Below, in pieces: positions 16,307 through 25,460 of a DNA stretch of 64,000 nucleotides. A program made the position numbers and the translations under genes. Numbering within the stretch: the first letter of the stretch is position 1; every line of letters starts with the position of its first letter. The DNA is from Nostoc cf. commune SO-36 (GTDB taxonomy: Bacteria; Cyanobacteriota; Cyanobacteriia; Cyanobacteriales; Nostocaceae), in NCBI RefSeq assembly GCF_023734775.1, contig NZ_AP025732.1, positions 5,764,501-5,828,500 on the forward strand, in the 5' to 3' direction. Under the pieces are notes generated by a model that did not search any database, had not been told where the DNA came from, and worked only from the letters and a program-made list of their open reading frames with translations.

Positions 16307-17233
16307 ATGTCACTACATCAAAGTTCCGGTCGGTGGCGCTTAGGACTAGCGTTATCGCTATTGACGGTCTTATTATGGGGAATTTTACCTATTGCTCTGG
16401 CGATAACTCTACAAGTACTTGATGTCTATACAGTTATTTGGTTTCGCTTGTTGGTATCATTTCTGCTGCTTGCTGTGTATGTAGGAATACGCGGTAAATT
16501 ACCAAAGTTAGAACAATTGCGTTCTGCATCTTGGAAGTTATTAGCGATCGCTACACTTTTTTTAGGGATTAATTACTTTTTGTTCATGCAAGGTTTAGCA
16601 CTAACATCACCTGCTAACGCTGAAGTTCTCATTCAATTATCTACCCTTTTATTAGGTTTCGGAGGGTTAGTGATTTTTAAAGAACGTTTATCGGCTGTCT
16701 CAATGGATTGGTGTAAGTGTAATGATTTGCGGTTATGTTTTATTTTTTCGGGAACAAGTAACAAATTTAATTACAGCGCCATGGCACATATATACTAGGT
16801 AGTGTCTTGATTGCGTTAGGAGCAAACTGCATGGGCTATTTATGCTTTGGCACAAAACAGTTATTACAATCTTTATCTTCCCCTAGCATTATGCTGGTTA
16901 TTTACGGGGGATGTGCTTTATTATTCACTCCTTTAGCCAAAATACAATCACTTTTTATACTTACTAGTTTTCATTTAGGAGTGTTGGTTTTTTGTGCTTT
17001 GAATACTTTAATCGCTTACGGGCGCTTTTGCTGAATCGTTAGAACATTGGGAAGCATCACGAGTGAGTGCGGTAATAGCTTTAGCTCCTATTGTGACATT
17101 AATATTAGTTGCAGTTTTATCAGTAATTGCACCTTCTTGGACACCACCAGAACACTTCACTTCTATAGCAATATTAGGAGCCGGTTTAGTAGTCACAGGT
17201 TCAGTAGCGATCGCCTTGGGAAAAGCTAATTAA
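16307..17233 (+). pseudogene. EamA/DMT-family transporter broken by at least three frameshifts
   Basis: The N-terminal half (MSLHQSSGRWRLGLALSLLT, then TVIWFRLLVSF and GLALTSPANAEVL) is a clear EamA permease. Near 16700 the frame must shift to read QWIGVSVMICGYVLFFREQV. Near 16793 it must shift again to read LGSVLIALGANCMGYLCFGT, and near 17025 once more for GAFAESLEHWEASRVSAVIA and the last helices, ending at the TAA at 17231-17233. All about ten helices can be recovered across frames, so the gene decayed recently or the sequence carries indel errors. Confidence 0.85.
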
Positions 17234-17445
17234 CAAAAATAAATTTCCGGACTTTTACGGAATTTTCTATCTACTAAATTTGTCCTCTCTTCAAAGCTAC
17301 AACATAAACACTGAGGCAGAGTATTTTTTATTTGTTATGATTTAATAGTGAAGGCAAACTACTGAAGTTAACCGGATACTTTACGCATCTGTGTAACTCT
17401 GTAGTCTTTGATTATTGACTTTATAGCCGAAAAATTCTTGAAAAA

Positions 17446-17640
17446 GAATTCAAAAATCAGAATTCAGGAGTCAGAATAAATTATTAGGGCATTGGGAATC
17501 ACTACTTTTTTTGACTACTAAATCTCAGATTTGGTAGACATTTTAAACCCATTTATACCCATTATTTTAAGCAACCTACATTCGCAAGTCATACATAATT
17601 CGTCCTGAATTGTAACTCCTCACTCCTAAATTCTGTTTTG
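17446..17640. repeat. Degraded copy of the GAATTCAGGAGTCAG inverted repeat
   Basis: A left arm near 17455-17476 (agaattcaggagtcagaat, after a partial duplication) and a right arm near 17603-17640 (cctgaattgtaactcctcac) bracket AT-rich DNA. This accounts for part of the 500-base gap between the two pseudogenes. The remainder shows nothing recognisable. Confidence 0.5.
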
Positions 17641-17740
17641 ATAAAATTGAGGCTAATAACTTTAAGTAAACCAAGCAGGGTGTCCGAATAACTACCAAAG
17701 CCAACACCTGAGAAAACCAGACCACCGAAACCGTTGAGCG

Positions 17741-19457
17741 ATGAATAGTTTGTTTGGTAATTGGGCCAGCACCCTCAGAAAAAATTCCTTATTGCTGGTT
17801 CTTTCAATGGTGCTGCCAACATTTGGAATTAGTAATTCTGTCTTGGCAGCAGAGCGGATTTATGCATCTTATTCAGCTTTGGAGTTTTCCATTTCAGTAG
17901 CCACTTTAGAAAACTACGCCAAAACAGGTGTAATTAACGAAGACTTGGCAGCTTATCAGCAATATCTGCCTCTACAACAGCTTCAAGAATTGCGGCAGAT
18001 TTTACTTAAACCGTGTGAAAGTTAGTCCGGTAGTAGTTTCGCAACTTCTCTACACACCGCAAGGAGAATTTTTGCTAGCATCGGTTGGCGCAAGTGATTC
18101 AAACCAATCAGCCAGAACCAGGATTTTGGTGCTTTGCGTTCGTGCACTAATTTCAGCCTCTGCTGAATCGGGAGGTCTTGTACACTTTTGAATGTGTTGC
18201 GTAAGTACCCCACCAGCAGCATTCGCCTTGATGTCGCAGAGACTTTAGAAATAGCTACGGAATTGGAGAAACTTGTTAACCAAACCCATCGGGCGATCGC
18301 AGCAGTTTCCCAACAGTCTAAAATAGAAGCTGCTACCATTTCCCAAACAAATTTCTCACAATTGCCCAATTTGCAGGTTCCGGGAAAATTTAAGTCGCAA
18401 AAATACACCCTAAAACTTTTCGACTCAAAGCGCAATCGGCTTTTATTGACTGATGTTTACATTCCCAATGTCCAGAATGCTGCACCCGTAATTGTGATTT
18501 CTCACGGTTTGGGTTTAGATAGCAGCAACTTTCAATATTTAGCCACGCACCTATCTTCTTACGGATTTGCCGTTGTCGTTCCCAATCATCCTGGTAGCGA
18601 TGCGAAACAATTGCGTTCTCTACTAAATAGACAGGCGATTGAAGTAGCAGAACCAAGTGAATTTCAAGACCGGCCTTTAGATGTAACATATATATTGAAT
18701 CAATTGGAAAAAGGTAATCAATCTGATTCACGTTTTAAAGGTCGGTTAAATCTGCAAAAAGTCGGAGTATTTGGTCAATCTTTGGGAGGCTACACAGCCT
18801 TGGCCTTAGCAGGCGCTAAAATCAACTTTCAACAGCTAAAACAAGACTGTCAACCAGCAGCACTGCAAAAAAGCTGGAATATGTCTTTACTGCTCCAGTG
18901 TCGCGCTTTAGAATTGAGCATCAGCAAGTCTGGAAAAGATTAGTAACCTGCGGGATGAGAGAGTGAAAGCTGCGATCGCAGTTAATCCCATTACTAGTTC
19001 GATTTTCGGCAAAGCTGGCTTAAGTCAAATCAAAACTCCAGTGATGATTGTCAGTAGTAGTGATGATACGTTGCACCAGCTTTATCCGAGCAAATTTTAC
19101 CTTTTTCCTGGTTGGCGAATTCGCAAAAATATCTCGTCATGCTTGTAGGTGGCACACACTTTTCCACCATTGGCAACGGCAACCCTGCAAATCAACAAGT
19201 AGCATTACCTGCTGATATGATTGGCGATGCTTCTCAAGCGCGTCGTTTATATGAATGTTTTGAGTTTACCTTTCTTCCAAACATACATTGTAGGAAAGCC
19301 GCAATACACCCCCTATCTGAACGCCACCTACACTCAAAGTATTTCTAGTAAGTCTCTTGGATTGAGTCTCGTCAAATCATTAAATACAACTGAATTGGCA
19401 CAATTGCTGGATATTAAAGGAGGCAAACTCGCAAAAAAAAACTCCCCAACACCATAG
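17741..19457 (+). pseudogene. Secreted DUF1400-type alpha/beta hydrolase with multiple frameshifts
   Basis: The gene opens with a signal peptide (residues 1-36, ending SVLAAE) and the segment YSALEFSISVATLENYAKTG typical of DUF1400 proteins. Later pieces carry the hydrolase strand VIVISHGLGLDSSNFQYLA, the nucleophile elbow GVFGQSLGGYTA, TPVMIVSSSDDT and VMLVGGTHFSTI. To join them the frame must change near 18010, 18075, 18170, 18935, about 19070 and 19245. Every expected part is present in order, so it was once complete. It sits directly after another pseudogene. It may reflect true decay or poor sequence in this stretch. Confidence 0.88.
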
Positions 19458-19534
19458 TTTAGCTTCGGATTTTGGATGTTGGATATTGGTGTTGCATTGC
19501 TGCATGTGATGATTTTTATTTGAACGAAGTGAGT

Positions 19535-19612
19535 GAAAAGAATGTAGAGACGTAGCACTACTACGTCTCTACAAGGGTTCTGGATAACGCATATTTAATT
19601 TTTTAATATGTC
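19535..19612. repeat. Dispersed hairpin repeat (GTAGAGACGTAG) with conserved flank
   Basis: The stem tgtagagacgtag/ctacgtctctaca is followed by gggttctggataacgcatat. The same arrangement, more diverged in the stem, recurs at 44628-44710. It lies just after the hydrolase pseudogene. Confidence 0.8.
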
Positions 19613-19616
19613 TACA

Positions 19617-19860
19617 GGATTTCTAAAAAATAAATTATCCAAATGAACTAACCACAGAGGCACAGAGGACACAGAGAGAGGAAAAATAGAAAGGGTTTTT
19701 GCATCAGTTTTGGGATGTTTTTTATCAAACAGAATTCAGGAGTCAGGAGTCAGAATTCAGAATGAATTCTGTGCGAGTGGCGGATAGCGGAGCGTTAGCG
19801 AGTTATTTTCGAGTCGCGTCTTGATTCTGACTCCTGAATTCTGACTTCTGAATTCTTCTT
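19617..19860. repeat. Adjacent intergenic repeats: CACAGAGGCACAGAG arm and short GAATTCAGGAGTCAG element
   Basis: First, aaataaattatccaaatgaa followed by accacagaggcacagaggac (to 19685). Then a complete 131-bp GAATTCAGGAGTCAG inverted repeat (19730-19860) whose arms match the copy at 10457-10710 almost perfectly but which lacks its long middle. No coding sequence is present in this 440-base gap. Confidence 0.85.
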
Positions 19861-19899
19861 CAATGGAAGTCCCTAATGAAATTTAGTCTTGATTCCTCA

Positions 19900-20531
19900 C
19901 TACTTTTGAGGCCAGCGCCAATTGTAGCGATTCCATTCGTAGATGCCTTGAATTTCGTACTCAGCACCGTTGAAGAAGCGGACGACGCAATTCGTAGAAG
20001 AATCGTTGCGTAGGCGTAGCCCATCGTAGACATCGCTAATTTCCTCGACCTTAATCACCATACAGGGAAACCATTCACGCTTACAAGGCCCATCCTCTTG
20101 TACCCATTCCCATAATGCATTAGAAACTTCAATGCGATCGCCTACTCTCAGCTTTAGTGCATCCTCAAAATAAGAATATTTATCAAATGATATGACTCAA
20201 CACGATTCAGCCACTGTAAACCATAGCGTTGCCGAATAAATTGTACTGTTCCAGAGTCGTTTCCTAGTAACCAGTCGTTGAGTAATTGCACTTTCCAAGT
20301 GCGGTTACGTTGTTCTTCATCCTTAACAAATTGTAAAAATGCTTCTAACTCCTCTGAGGTAAGTTCATCTAAAGGGTTAGCAATATTTGACATCCCAAAG
20401 GTAGAATTTCCCTGAATTTGTTCCATCACTTGCAGTAATATCTGTTTCTGCGTGTCAGTGAGAGGACAGCTTGCTGCCATCACAATCATTAAGGCTGCGA
20501 ACATAGCTACTTCAATCTCATCTGGAGTCAT
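19900..20531 (-). pseudogene. Hypothetical protein gene split by one frameshift
   Basis: The first part (MTPDEIEVAMFAALMIVMAA to QRYGLQWLNRVESYH) runs from 20531. Near 20184 a one-base shift moves the reading into a second open frame (DKYSYFEDALKLRVGDRIEV, then WVQEDGPCKREWFPCMVIKV and IYEWNRYNWRWPQK) ending at 19900. The second frame has no plausible start codon of its own. The two parts therefore appear to be one protein of about 210 residues. Function unknown. The second half contains a 14-residue in-frame insert derived from a dispersed DNA repeat (near 20009-20037). Sequencing error at a single base is a real alternative to true inactivation. Confidence 0.65.
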
Positions 20532-20699
20532 AAGATAATCGCAATTAAGGGTTTATTTCCCTAATTATTGCAAATGTTAAATTAAAGTCTCCAATCCCCC
20601 TGTAGGTAAATATAAACATGAAGGAAGTAGAGAATACGGATTAGTCCTATGTTGTAGCTGAGGTTATAAGTTAAATAATTATTAGATGTCACGGGGTCT

Positions 20700-21010
20700 T
20701 TTATGCAGTTGCGCTCACTCACGGCCACTTATTTCCTTGCTATTTATCACCTTTTTATCGTGGCGCGTCGCTCCCCAGTATAAGCCCTGACACCAGATTA
20801 AACATTTGATGTATTTATAAAATGTCCACCAGAACTAGCACAAGGGGCTGTTATCAGTAGTGGAAGTGCGGCAGCCAGTTGCTTTCTTGTCATGGCAAAG
20901 CAGAAAATGGCACTATAAAACAGTCTATGACGCAGATATTTTGGCCGCATCTATGATGCCATAATGACTCGGTAATGCAAAACCGCACTCGCTTAGGCTC
21001 TATTAGCGAG
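20700..21010 (+). pseudogene. Possible decayed c-type cytochrome gene
   Basis: A weak trail in the 800-base gap: a hydrophobic start MQLRSLTATYFLAIYHLFIV at about 20704, then ELAQGAVISSG and AASC, and one base out of frame CHGKAENGTIKQ. Together these give a CxxCH-like haem site interrupted by a one-base deletion. A further aatgcaaaaccgcactcgct near 20975 recalls the NGKNAMPAF segment of cytochrome c6. Many stops are present. The neighbourhood is rich in decayed genes, which makes this plausible but unproven. Confidence 0.25.
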
Positions 21011-21181
21011 GTTGCCACCAGGCATTAGCGATTTTGAATTGAGGATTTCTGTACCTTCTAATCAGCCTACTCCGTTGAAGCTAAAGCAATTCAAGGCTGC
21101 CGGTTTTAGCGGTCAAGTGCGTAAGTAATTCTTAATTCGTAGTACTCGCCAAAGGTGAGAAACAGGCTAGGTAATTAACGT

Positions 21182-21231
21182 AAGTTGCTAGTTAGTGTCG
21201 CATAATGGTATTTTTTGATAACTAGCAACTT
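21182..21231. repeat. Perfect 13-bp inverted repeat downstream of yggT
   Basis: aagttgctagtta (21182-21194) pairs exactly with taactagcaactt (21219-21231) over a 24-base loop. On the minus strand it lies about 100 bases after the yggT stop, so it may be a terminator or a small palindromic element. Confidence 0.5.
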
Positions 21232-21327
21232 GGGTTAATTAGTAATTCGTAAAAAATCGTAGAAACGCTTGTATACTTAACGTCTCTATACAATTCTTTA
21301 CCAAGGTAGTAATCAAAATCTTTCTTT

Positions 21328-21597
21328 CTATAAGGGCAGACTAGCTGGAATGGCACTCAGAAGCCCACTAACTAGATTAAGTGCCAAGAAAGCTAAGATC
21401 GGCGAAAAATCCATACCGCCCAATGGGGGAATAATTGAACGAAATAGATTCAGATAAGGATCGGTTATCTGGGCTAAAGCGGCAAATGGCTGGTTATACC
21501 AGTTGATTGTCGGGAACCAGGTTAATAAAACCCGGATAATTAGCAAATAGCTATAAAAGCTGACAAAGGTGATTAGTGTCGTAATCAGTAAACTCAT
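21328..21597 (-). CDS. YggT/Ycf19 family membrane protein
   Basis: An 89-residue protein with two or three hydrophobic helices. It carries the family's conserved stretch LLIIRVLLTWFPTINWYNQP, then ITDPYLNLFRSIIPPLGGMDFSPILAF. YggT/YlmG/Ycf19 proteins are small thylakoid or plasma membrane proteins. In plants and cyanobacteria they have been linked to thylakoid organisation and nucleoid distribution. Length and start are standard. It is co-directional with the next small gene and the upp pseudogene upstream, and probably formed one operon with them before upp decayed. Confidence 0.93.
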   Translation of the reverse strand: MSLLITTLITFVSFYSYLLIIRVLLTWFPTINWYNQPFAALAQITDPYLNLFRSIIPPLGGMDFSPILAFLALNLVSGLLSAIPASLPL

Positions 21598-21744
21598 GGA
21601 TAGCTTTGTTTCCTACTAAGTGTCAAACGCGTCTTATCTTTATTTTAATTAGTCCAAAGTCAAAAGTGTTTGCGGATTCCGATTTACCACACTTGACACT
21701 TTCACCACGCCTGAACAAACTTCAGGAGTCTTGTGAGGGAGCGG

Positions 21745-22068
21745 TCATTGCTTGCTTGTGAACGCTATTAACATTTCTAGTTGATTTCGCACTTCATCAA
21801 TTGTGGCATTTAGCTGGGCAATTTTATCTTCTAGCGATCGCCGGGCCGTTTCTATGCCGTTGCTCTCACTTTCTGAGGCTTTCATCTGACGGCGCTTTGC
21901 TGCTATTTTTTTAGCTTCAGCTTGGCTATCTGTCAGTTCTATCTCGTCTTCTGCTAGCAATTGGGGATCGCGTCGAGAAACAATCAGTGCCCCTATGACA
22001 CCGCCAAATACGCCACCAACAAATGCCCCTGCTATAAAACCACTGCCAAAACCATCTCGCTGACTCAT
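21745..22068 (-). CDS. Small glycine-rich membrane-anchored coiled-coil protein
   Basis: A 107-residue protein. Residues 6-31 (GFGSGFIAGAFVGGVFGGVI and following) form a glycine-rich hydrophobic helix like that of YtxH-type proteins. The rest is charged and predicted helical, with a likely coiled coil in LEDKIAQLNATIDEVRNQLE. It appears to be anchored by the N-terminal helix with a cytoplasmic coiled-coil tail. I do not know its function. It lies between yggT and the decayed upp, on the same strand, and its frame is intact despite the damage upstream. Confidence 0.75.
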   Translation of the reverse strand: MSQRDGFGSGFIAGAFVGGVFGGVIGALIVSRRDPQLLAEDEIELTDSQAEAKKIAAKRRQMKASESESNGIETARRSLEDKIAQLNATIDEVRNQLEMLIAFTSKQ

Positions 22069-22159
22069 ATCTTTACCACCTTCAACAAACCTTGCAACTT
22101 TTACAGTAAGTAGTACAGTAGTTATGCGATTGCCATGCGCCTAGCTGCATACTAGCTTA

Positions 22160-22845
22160 AGTCCCAAGATGCGATCGCTGCGAGCTCCCAATCCGGTAAT
22201 CAATATACCTCCTTGATGTTCAGTATTTTCATCACATCTATAGTAGCACTTGTGTAACTTAGTACAACATGATAAGCGTCACTCAGTTTTTTGCAATGCT
22301 GTTTGGCGTCTGGAGCCGTACTACACACACATCCTTCGTCACGTCTGGATCAGCACTCCCCGTCTGTGCTCACTTCTGCATTGCCTGCCATAGATGACCC
22401 TCCTGTTGCTAACATGGATCGCGTACTTAACACTCGTGTTTGGGCGACTGGTCACACTTTGTGGTTACTAGGACTTGTCAGATAACAATGCAGGTGTAGT
22501 GTCTCTTCGTACTCGACGCCATAGCCAAGGTGGTAAATCGTATGCTAACAGGTGCAGTAACGTCTGCGCTCCCTCAAGTAATCCTAATCCAGCCCGCAGT
22601 ATTGGTACTACTGCCACAGGCACTTGCGGATCAATCACCGTTGCTGGACAAGTATCTAAAGGACTTTGCACCACTATTTCTTGGGTCGGCAACCAGTCTC
22701 GTGCAGCTTCATAAGTCAGCCATCTTCCCAACTCAGTCATGGCACTACGGAATAATACTGAAGGTGTGCCAGCATCACGGGCAACTGCCAGCCAGTGTTT
22801 GATTAGGGGATGGGGTGGAACGTAAACGCGCAATTGTAGCGTCAT
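22160..22845 (-). pseudogene. upp: Uracil phosphoribosyltransferase gene, heavily decayed
   Basis: The first about 75 residues are near-perfect UPRTase (MTLQLRVYVPPHPLIKHWLA through VPILRAGLGLLEGAQTLL). Beyond about 22560 the reading must jump frames, yet the whole remainder is recognisable in order. First comes YHLGYGVEYEETLHLHCY (compare YHLGLVRNEETLEASCY). Then the PRPP loop QTRVLSTRSMLATGGSSM, then KLSDAY, then near 22200 GILITGLGARSDRIL (compare GFIVPGLGDAGDRIF). Several stops intervene. The enzyme converts uracil and PRPP to UMP; this copy cannot. Salvage would need another enzyme. Confidence 0.85.
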
Positions 22846-23140
22846 AGCCAGAAATAGGCGCCTTTTTATTGTACAAGAACTGAAACACCATAATACTCTT
22901 TCCTGTATCCGGCTGATAGCTAAAAAATTAGTAGTCTCAAATTTATTGATAAAGTTTTTCATTAATAGTTGACATTAATTCTCAATCAAGGCTATATTCT
23001 TATAAAGTGTTCTCCTCTCTTTTAAGGATCGGCAGACGGGATTAGCCAGCAGTAGCAGGCTCGTCCCTCTTTTTTTTTGATTAATCATTAGTCATTGGTC
23101 ATTTGTCATTAGTTAAATTAAATATTGACTCTAGACAAAG

Positions 23141-23344
23141 GGGAGCATCCCAAATCTGTAAAAACATATTTTGTCATTGCGAGCGTAATGAAATGAAGCG
23201 TTCGCGGAGCGTCTCGTTGGCGTAGCCTCTCGCAGAGAAGAGAAGCAATCGCAGCCGCTAGACTTTGCGATTGCTTCATTCCGCTTTGCTCCATTCGCAA
23301 TGACTAGTTCTAATTTGGTAAATTTGCAAAATTGGGATGCTCCC
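23141..23344. repeat. Nested repeat: GGGAGCATCCCAA element containing a GTCATTGCGAG palindrome
   Basis: Outer arms gggagcatcccaaatctgta and tttgcaaaattgggatgctc (then cc) are inverted copies. Inside, gtcattgcgagcg (23173) pairs with cattcgcaatgac (to 23304), with gcgtctcg...cgcagagaag sequence between. Short STRR-like gtcattagt units lie just left (about 23089). The same outer arms frame the larger nest at 55032-55470. Confidence 0.85.
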
Positions 23345-23417
23345 AGATAAAGGACAAATACTTCTCTACGAGACGCTACGCTTTAGCGATACGCTCAGTA
23401 CAAAGGACAAATGACAA

Positions 23418-24908
23418 ATGACAATTGATGCGATCGTAATTGGGTCTGGGATTGGTGGATTAGTAACAGCGACCCAGTTAGCGGCGAAGGGAGCAAAAGT
23501 GTTGGTACTGGAACGTTATTTGATTCCAGGTGGTAGTGCTGGTTATTTTGAACGCCAAGGCTATCGATTTGATGTTGGGGCATCAATGATTTTTGGACTG
23601 GGACAAAACGGCACTACTAATTTACTCACACGCGCATTATCAGCTGTAAATGTCAGCCAAGAAGCGATCGCAGATCCGGTACAGATTCACTATCATTTAC
23701 CCCAAGGTTTAGACCTGAAGGTTGACCGGGTTTATGAGAAATTTTTGCAAAATCTTATTGCTCATTTTCCCCATGAAGAACAGGGGATTCGTCGCTTTTA
23801 TGACGAATGCCAAAAAGTATTCAAGTGCCTCAACAGCATGGATTTGTTGTCGCTGGAAGAACCTCGGTATCTACTGCGGGTATTTTTCCAGCATCCTTTG
23901 GCGTGTCTCGGTTTGGCTAAGTATCTGCCTCAAAATGCCGGGGATGTGGCACGGCGCTACATCAAAGACCCGCAATTAATGAAATTTATCGATATGGAAT
24001 GTTATTGCTGGTCGGTAGTTCCATCAGATATGACACCAATGATTAATGCTGGGATGGTCTTTTCTGACAGACATTATGGCGGAGTTAACTATCCTAAAGG
24101 CGGAGTGGGACAAATTGCCCAAAAACTGGTGGAAGGTCTAGAGAAGGCTGGAGGTAAGATTCAGTATCAAGCTAGAGTAAGCAAAATTCTCACAGAACAG
24201 GGAAAAGCGGTAGGTGTGCAACTGGCTAATGGTAAAGTGTATCGGGGTAAACGCATAGTTTCTAATGCTACACGCTGGGATACATTTGAACGATTATTAC
24301 CAGCAAGAGAAATGCCACATAATGAGAGGAAGTGGCAACAAAATTATCAAAAATCTCCCAGCTTCTTGAGTTTGCACATCGGCGTAAAGGAGTCAGTTTT
24401 ACCTGCGGGGACAGAGTGCCACCATATTTTGCTAGAAGATTGGCAAAAGATGACAGCAGCAGAAGGTACAGTTTTTGTTTCGATTCCCACATTACTTGAC
24501 CCAGATTTAGCACCAAGTGGGTATCACATTATTCATGCCTTCACGCCTCACTGGATTGATGATTGGCAAAAACTTTCTCCAAGTGAGTACGAAGCGAAGA
24601 AAGAAGAGGCGGCTTGGCGAATTATTGACCGCCTAGAGAAAATTTTTCCCGGTTTAGACGCCGCGTTGGATTATTTAGAAGTAGGGACACCGCGCACCCA
24701 TCGCCGCTTTTTGGGTCGTGAAGATGGCACTTATGGGCCAATTCCTCGGCGTAAGTTGTGGGGGTTATTAAAGATGCCCTTTAATCGCACAGCTATTCCA
24801 GGACTTTATTGTGTAGGAGATAGTACCTTTCCTGGTCAAGGGTTGAATGCAGTCGCTTTTTCTGGGTTTGCTTGCGCCCACCGTATTGCCGTAGATTTAG
24901 GATTGTGA
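23418..24908 (+). CDS. crtH: Carotenoid cis-trans isomerase CrtH (CRTISO)
   Basis: A 496-residue FAD-dependent protein. The N-terminal dinucleotide-binding motif is IVIGSGIGGLVTATQLAAKG. LIPGGSAGYFERQGYRFDVG and the C-terminal IPGLYCVGDSTFPGQGLNAV are typical of the carotenoid isomerase/desaturase family and fit CrtH closely. CrtH isomerises poly-cis lycopene (prolycopene) to all-trans lycopene after the zeta-carotene desaturase step, at the thylakoid or plasma membrane. The start is ATG 23418. It lies within a heptameric gacaaatgacaaatg repeat whose aaagga (23402-23407) would serve as ribosome-binding site. No other carotenoid gene is adjacent. Confidence 0.95.
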   Translation: MTIDAIVIGSGIGGLVTATQLAAKGAKVLVLERYLIPGGSAGYFERQGYRFDVGASMIFGLGQNGTTNLLTRALSAVNVSQEAIADPVQIHYHLPQGLDLKVDRVYEKFLQNLIAHFPHEEQGIRRFYDECQKVFKCLNSMDLLSLEEPRYLLRVFFQHPLACLGLAKYLPQNAGDVARRYIKDPQLMKFIDMECYCWSVVPSDMTPMINAGMVFSDRHYGGVNYPKGGVGQIAQKLVEGLEKAGGKIQYQARVSKILTEQGKAVGVQLANGKVYRGKRIVSNATRWDTFERLLPAREMPHNERKWQQNYQKSPSFLSLHIGVKESVLPAGTECHHILLEDWQKMTAAEGTVFVSIPTLLDPDLAPSGYHIIHAFTPHWIDDWQKLSPSEYEAKKEEAAWRIIDRLEKIFPGLDAALDYLEVGTPRTHRRFLGREDGTYGPIPRRKLWGLLKMPFNRTAIPGLYCVGDSTFPGQGLNAVAFSGFACAHRIAVDLGL

Positions 24909-25297
24909 TTATAGGAACAGCCGACGCAAAAAACCTAGTAAACGGATAGCCAAATCTATGTTTACCTGAGTTTTACGTGCAGTCTCGATTTCCTCTAATA
25001 TTTTCTGCATCTGTGCCAGATTATTTTGATTTATGCCGATGATACTAACATTTATAATTGCTGCTCTTATCTTATTGAGAGTAAGTTGGCATTCGCTAAC
25101 TCCTAACTTAAATTTTTTGATTTTTCCCAGTTTTTTTGATGTTGCGCGTTTAAAAGTTCAAATTGAAGCTGAGACAGAATATCTTGTAATTTTTCTTCTG
25201 TATTATTGAGGTGTTCTAAATCGATTTTATTGTCAGGAACTTCTTTAAGCTGAGAAATTATTTCTGCAAAAGTATCTAAAATTTTATCCGTGGCCAT
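24909..25297 (-). pseudogene. Small hypothetical gene with apparent frameshift (two overlapping frames)
   Basis: From 25297 an acidic helical protein starts MATDKILDTFAEIISQLKEV and stops at 25103. In another frame the sequence stays open from about 25150 to 24909, reading LGKIKKFKLGVSECQLTLNK, then NLAQMQKILEEIETARKTQV and ending IRLLGFLRRLFL. The second frame has no ATG, GTG or TTG start that I can find, so a frameshifted single gene of about 125 residues is the simplest reading. The stop lies directly against the crtH stop. Function unknown. A real, separate 64-residue protein is possible. Confidence 0.5.
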
Positions 25298-25460
25298 GAT
25301 GTATATATTCTAATAACAGCTCATTTCAGCATTTCTTCCTTCTCTTCCTTTGCAGTCGTCAAAAAAATACCTTGGCAAAGAATTAAGTCTTAACTCAAGT
25401 AGATTTTTACATATTCACTTAAGTTGTTAACATTATCCATTCCTAGTTGCACCCTAAACA

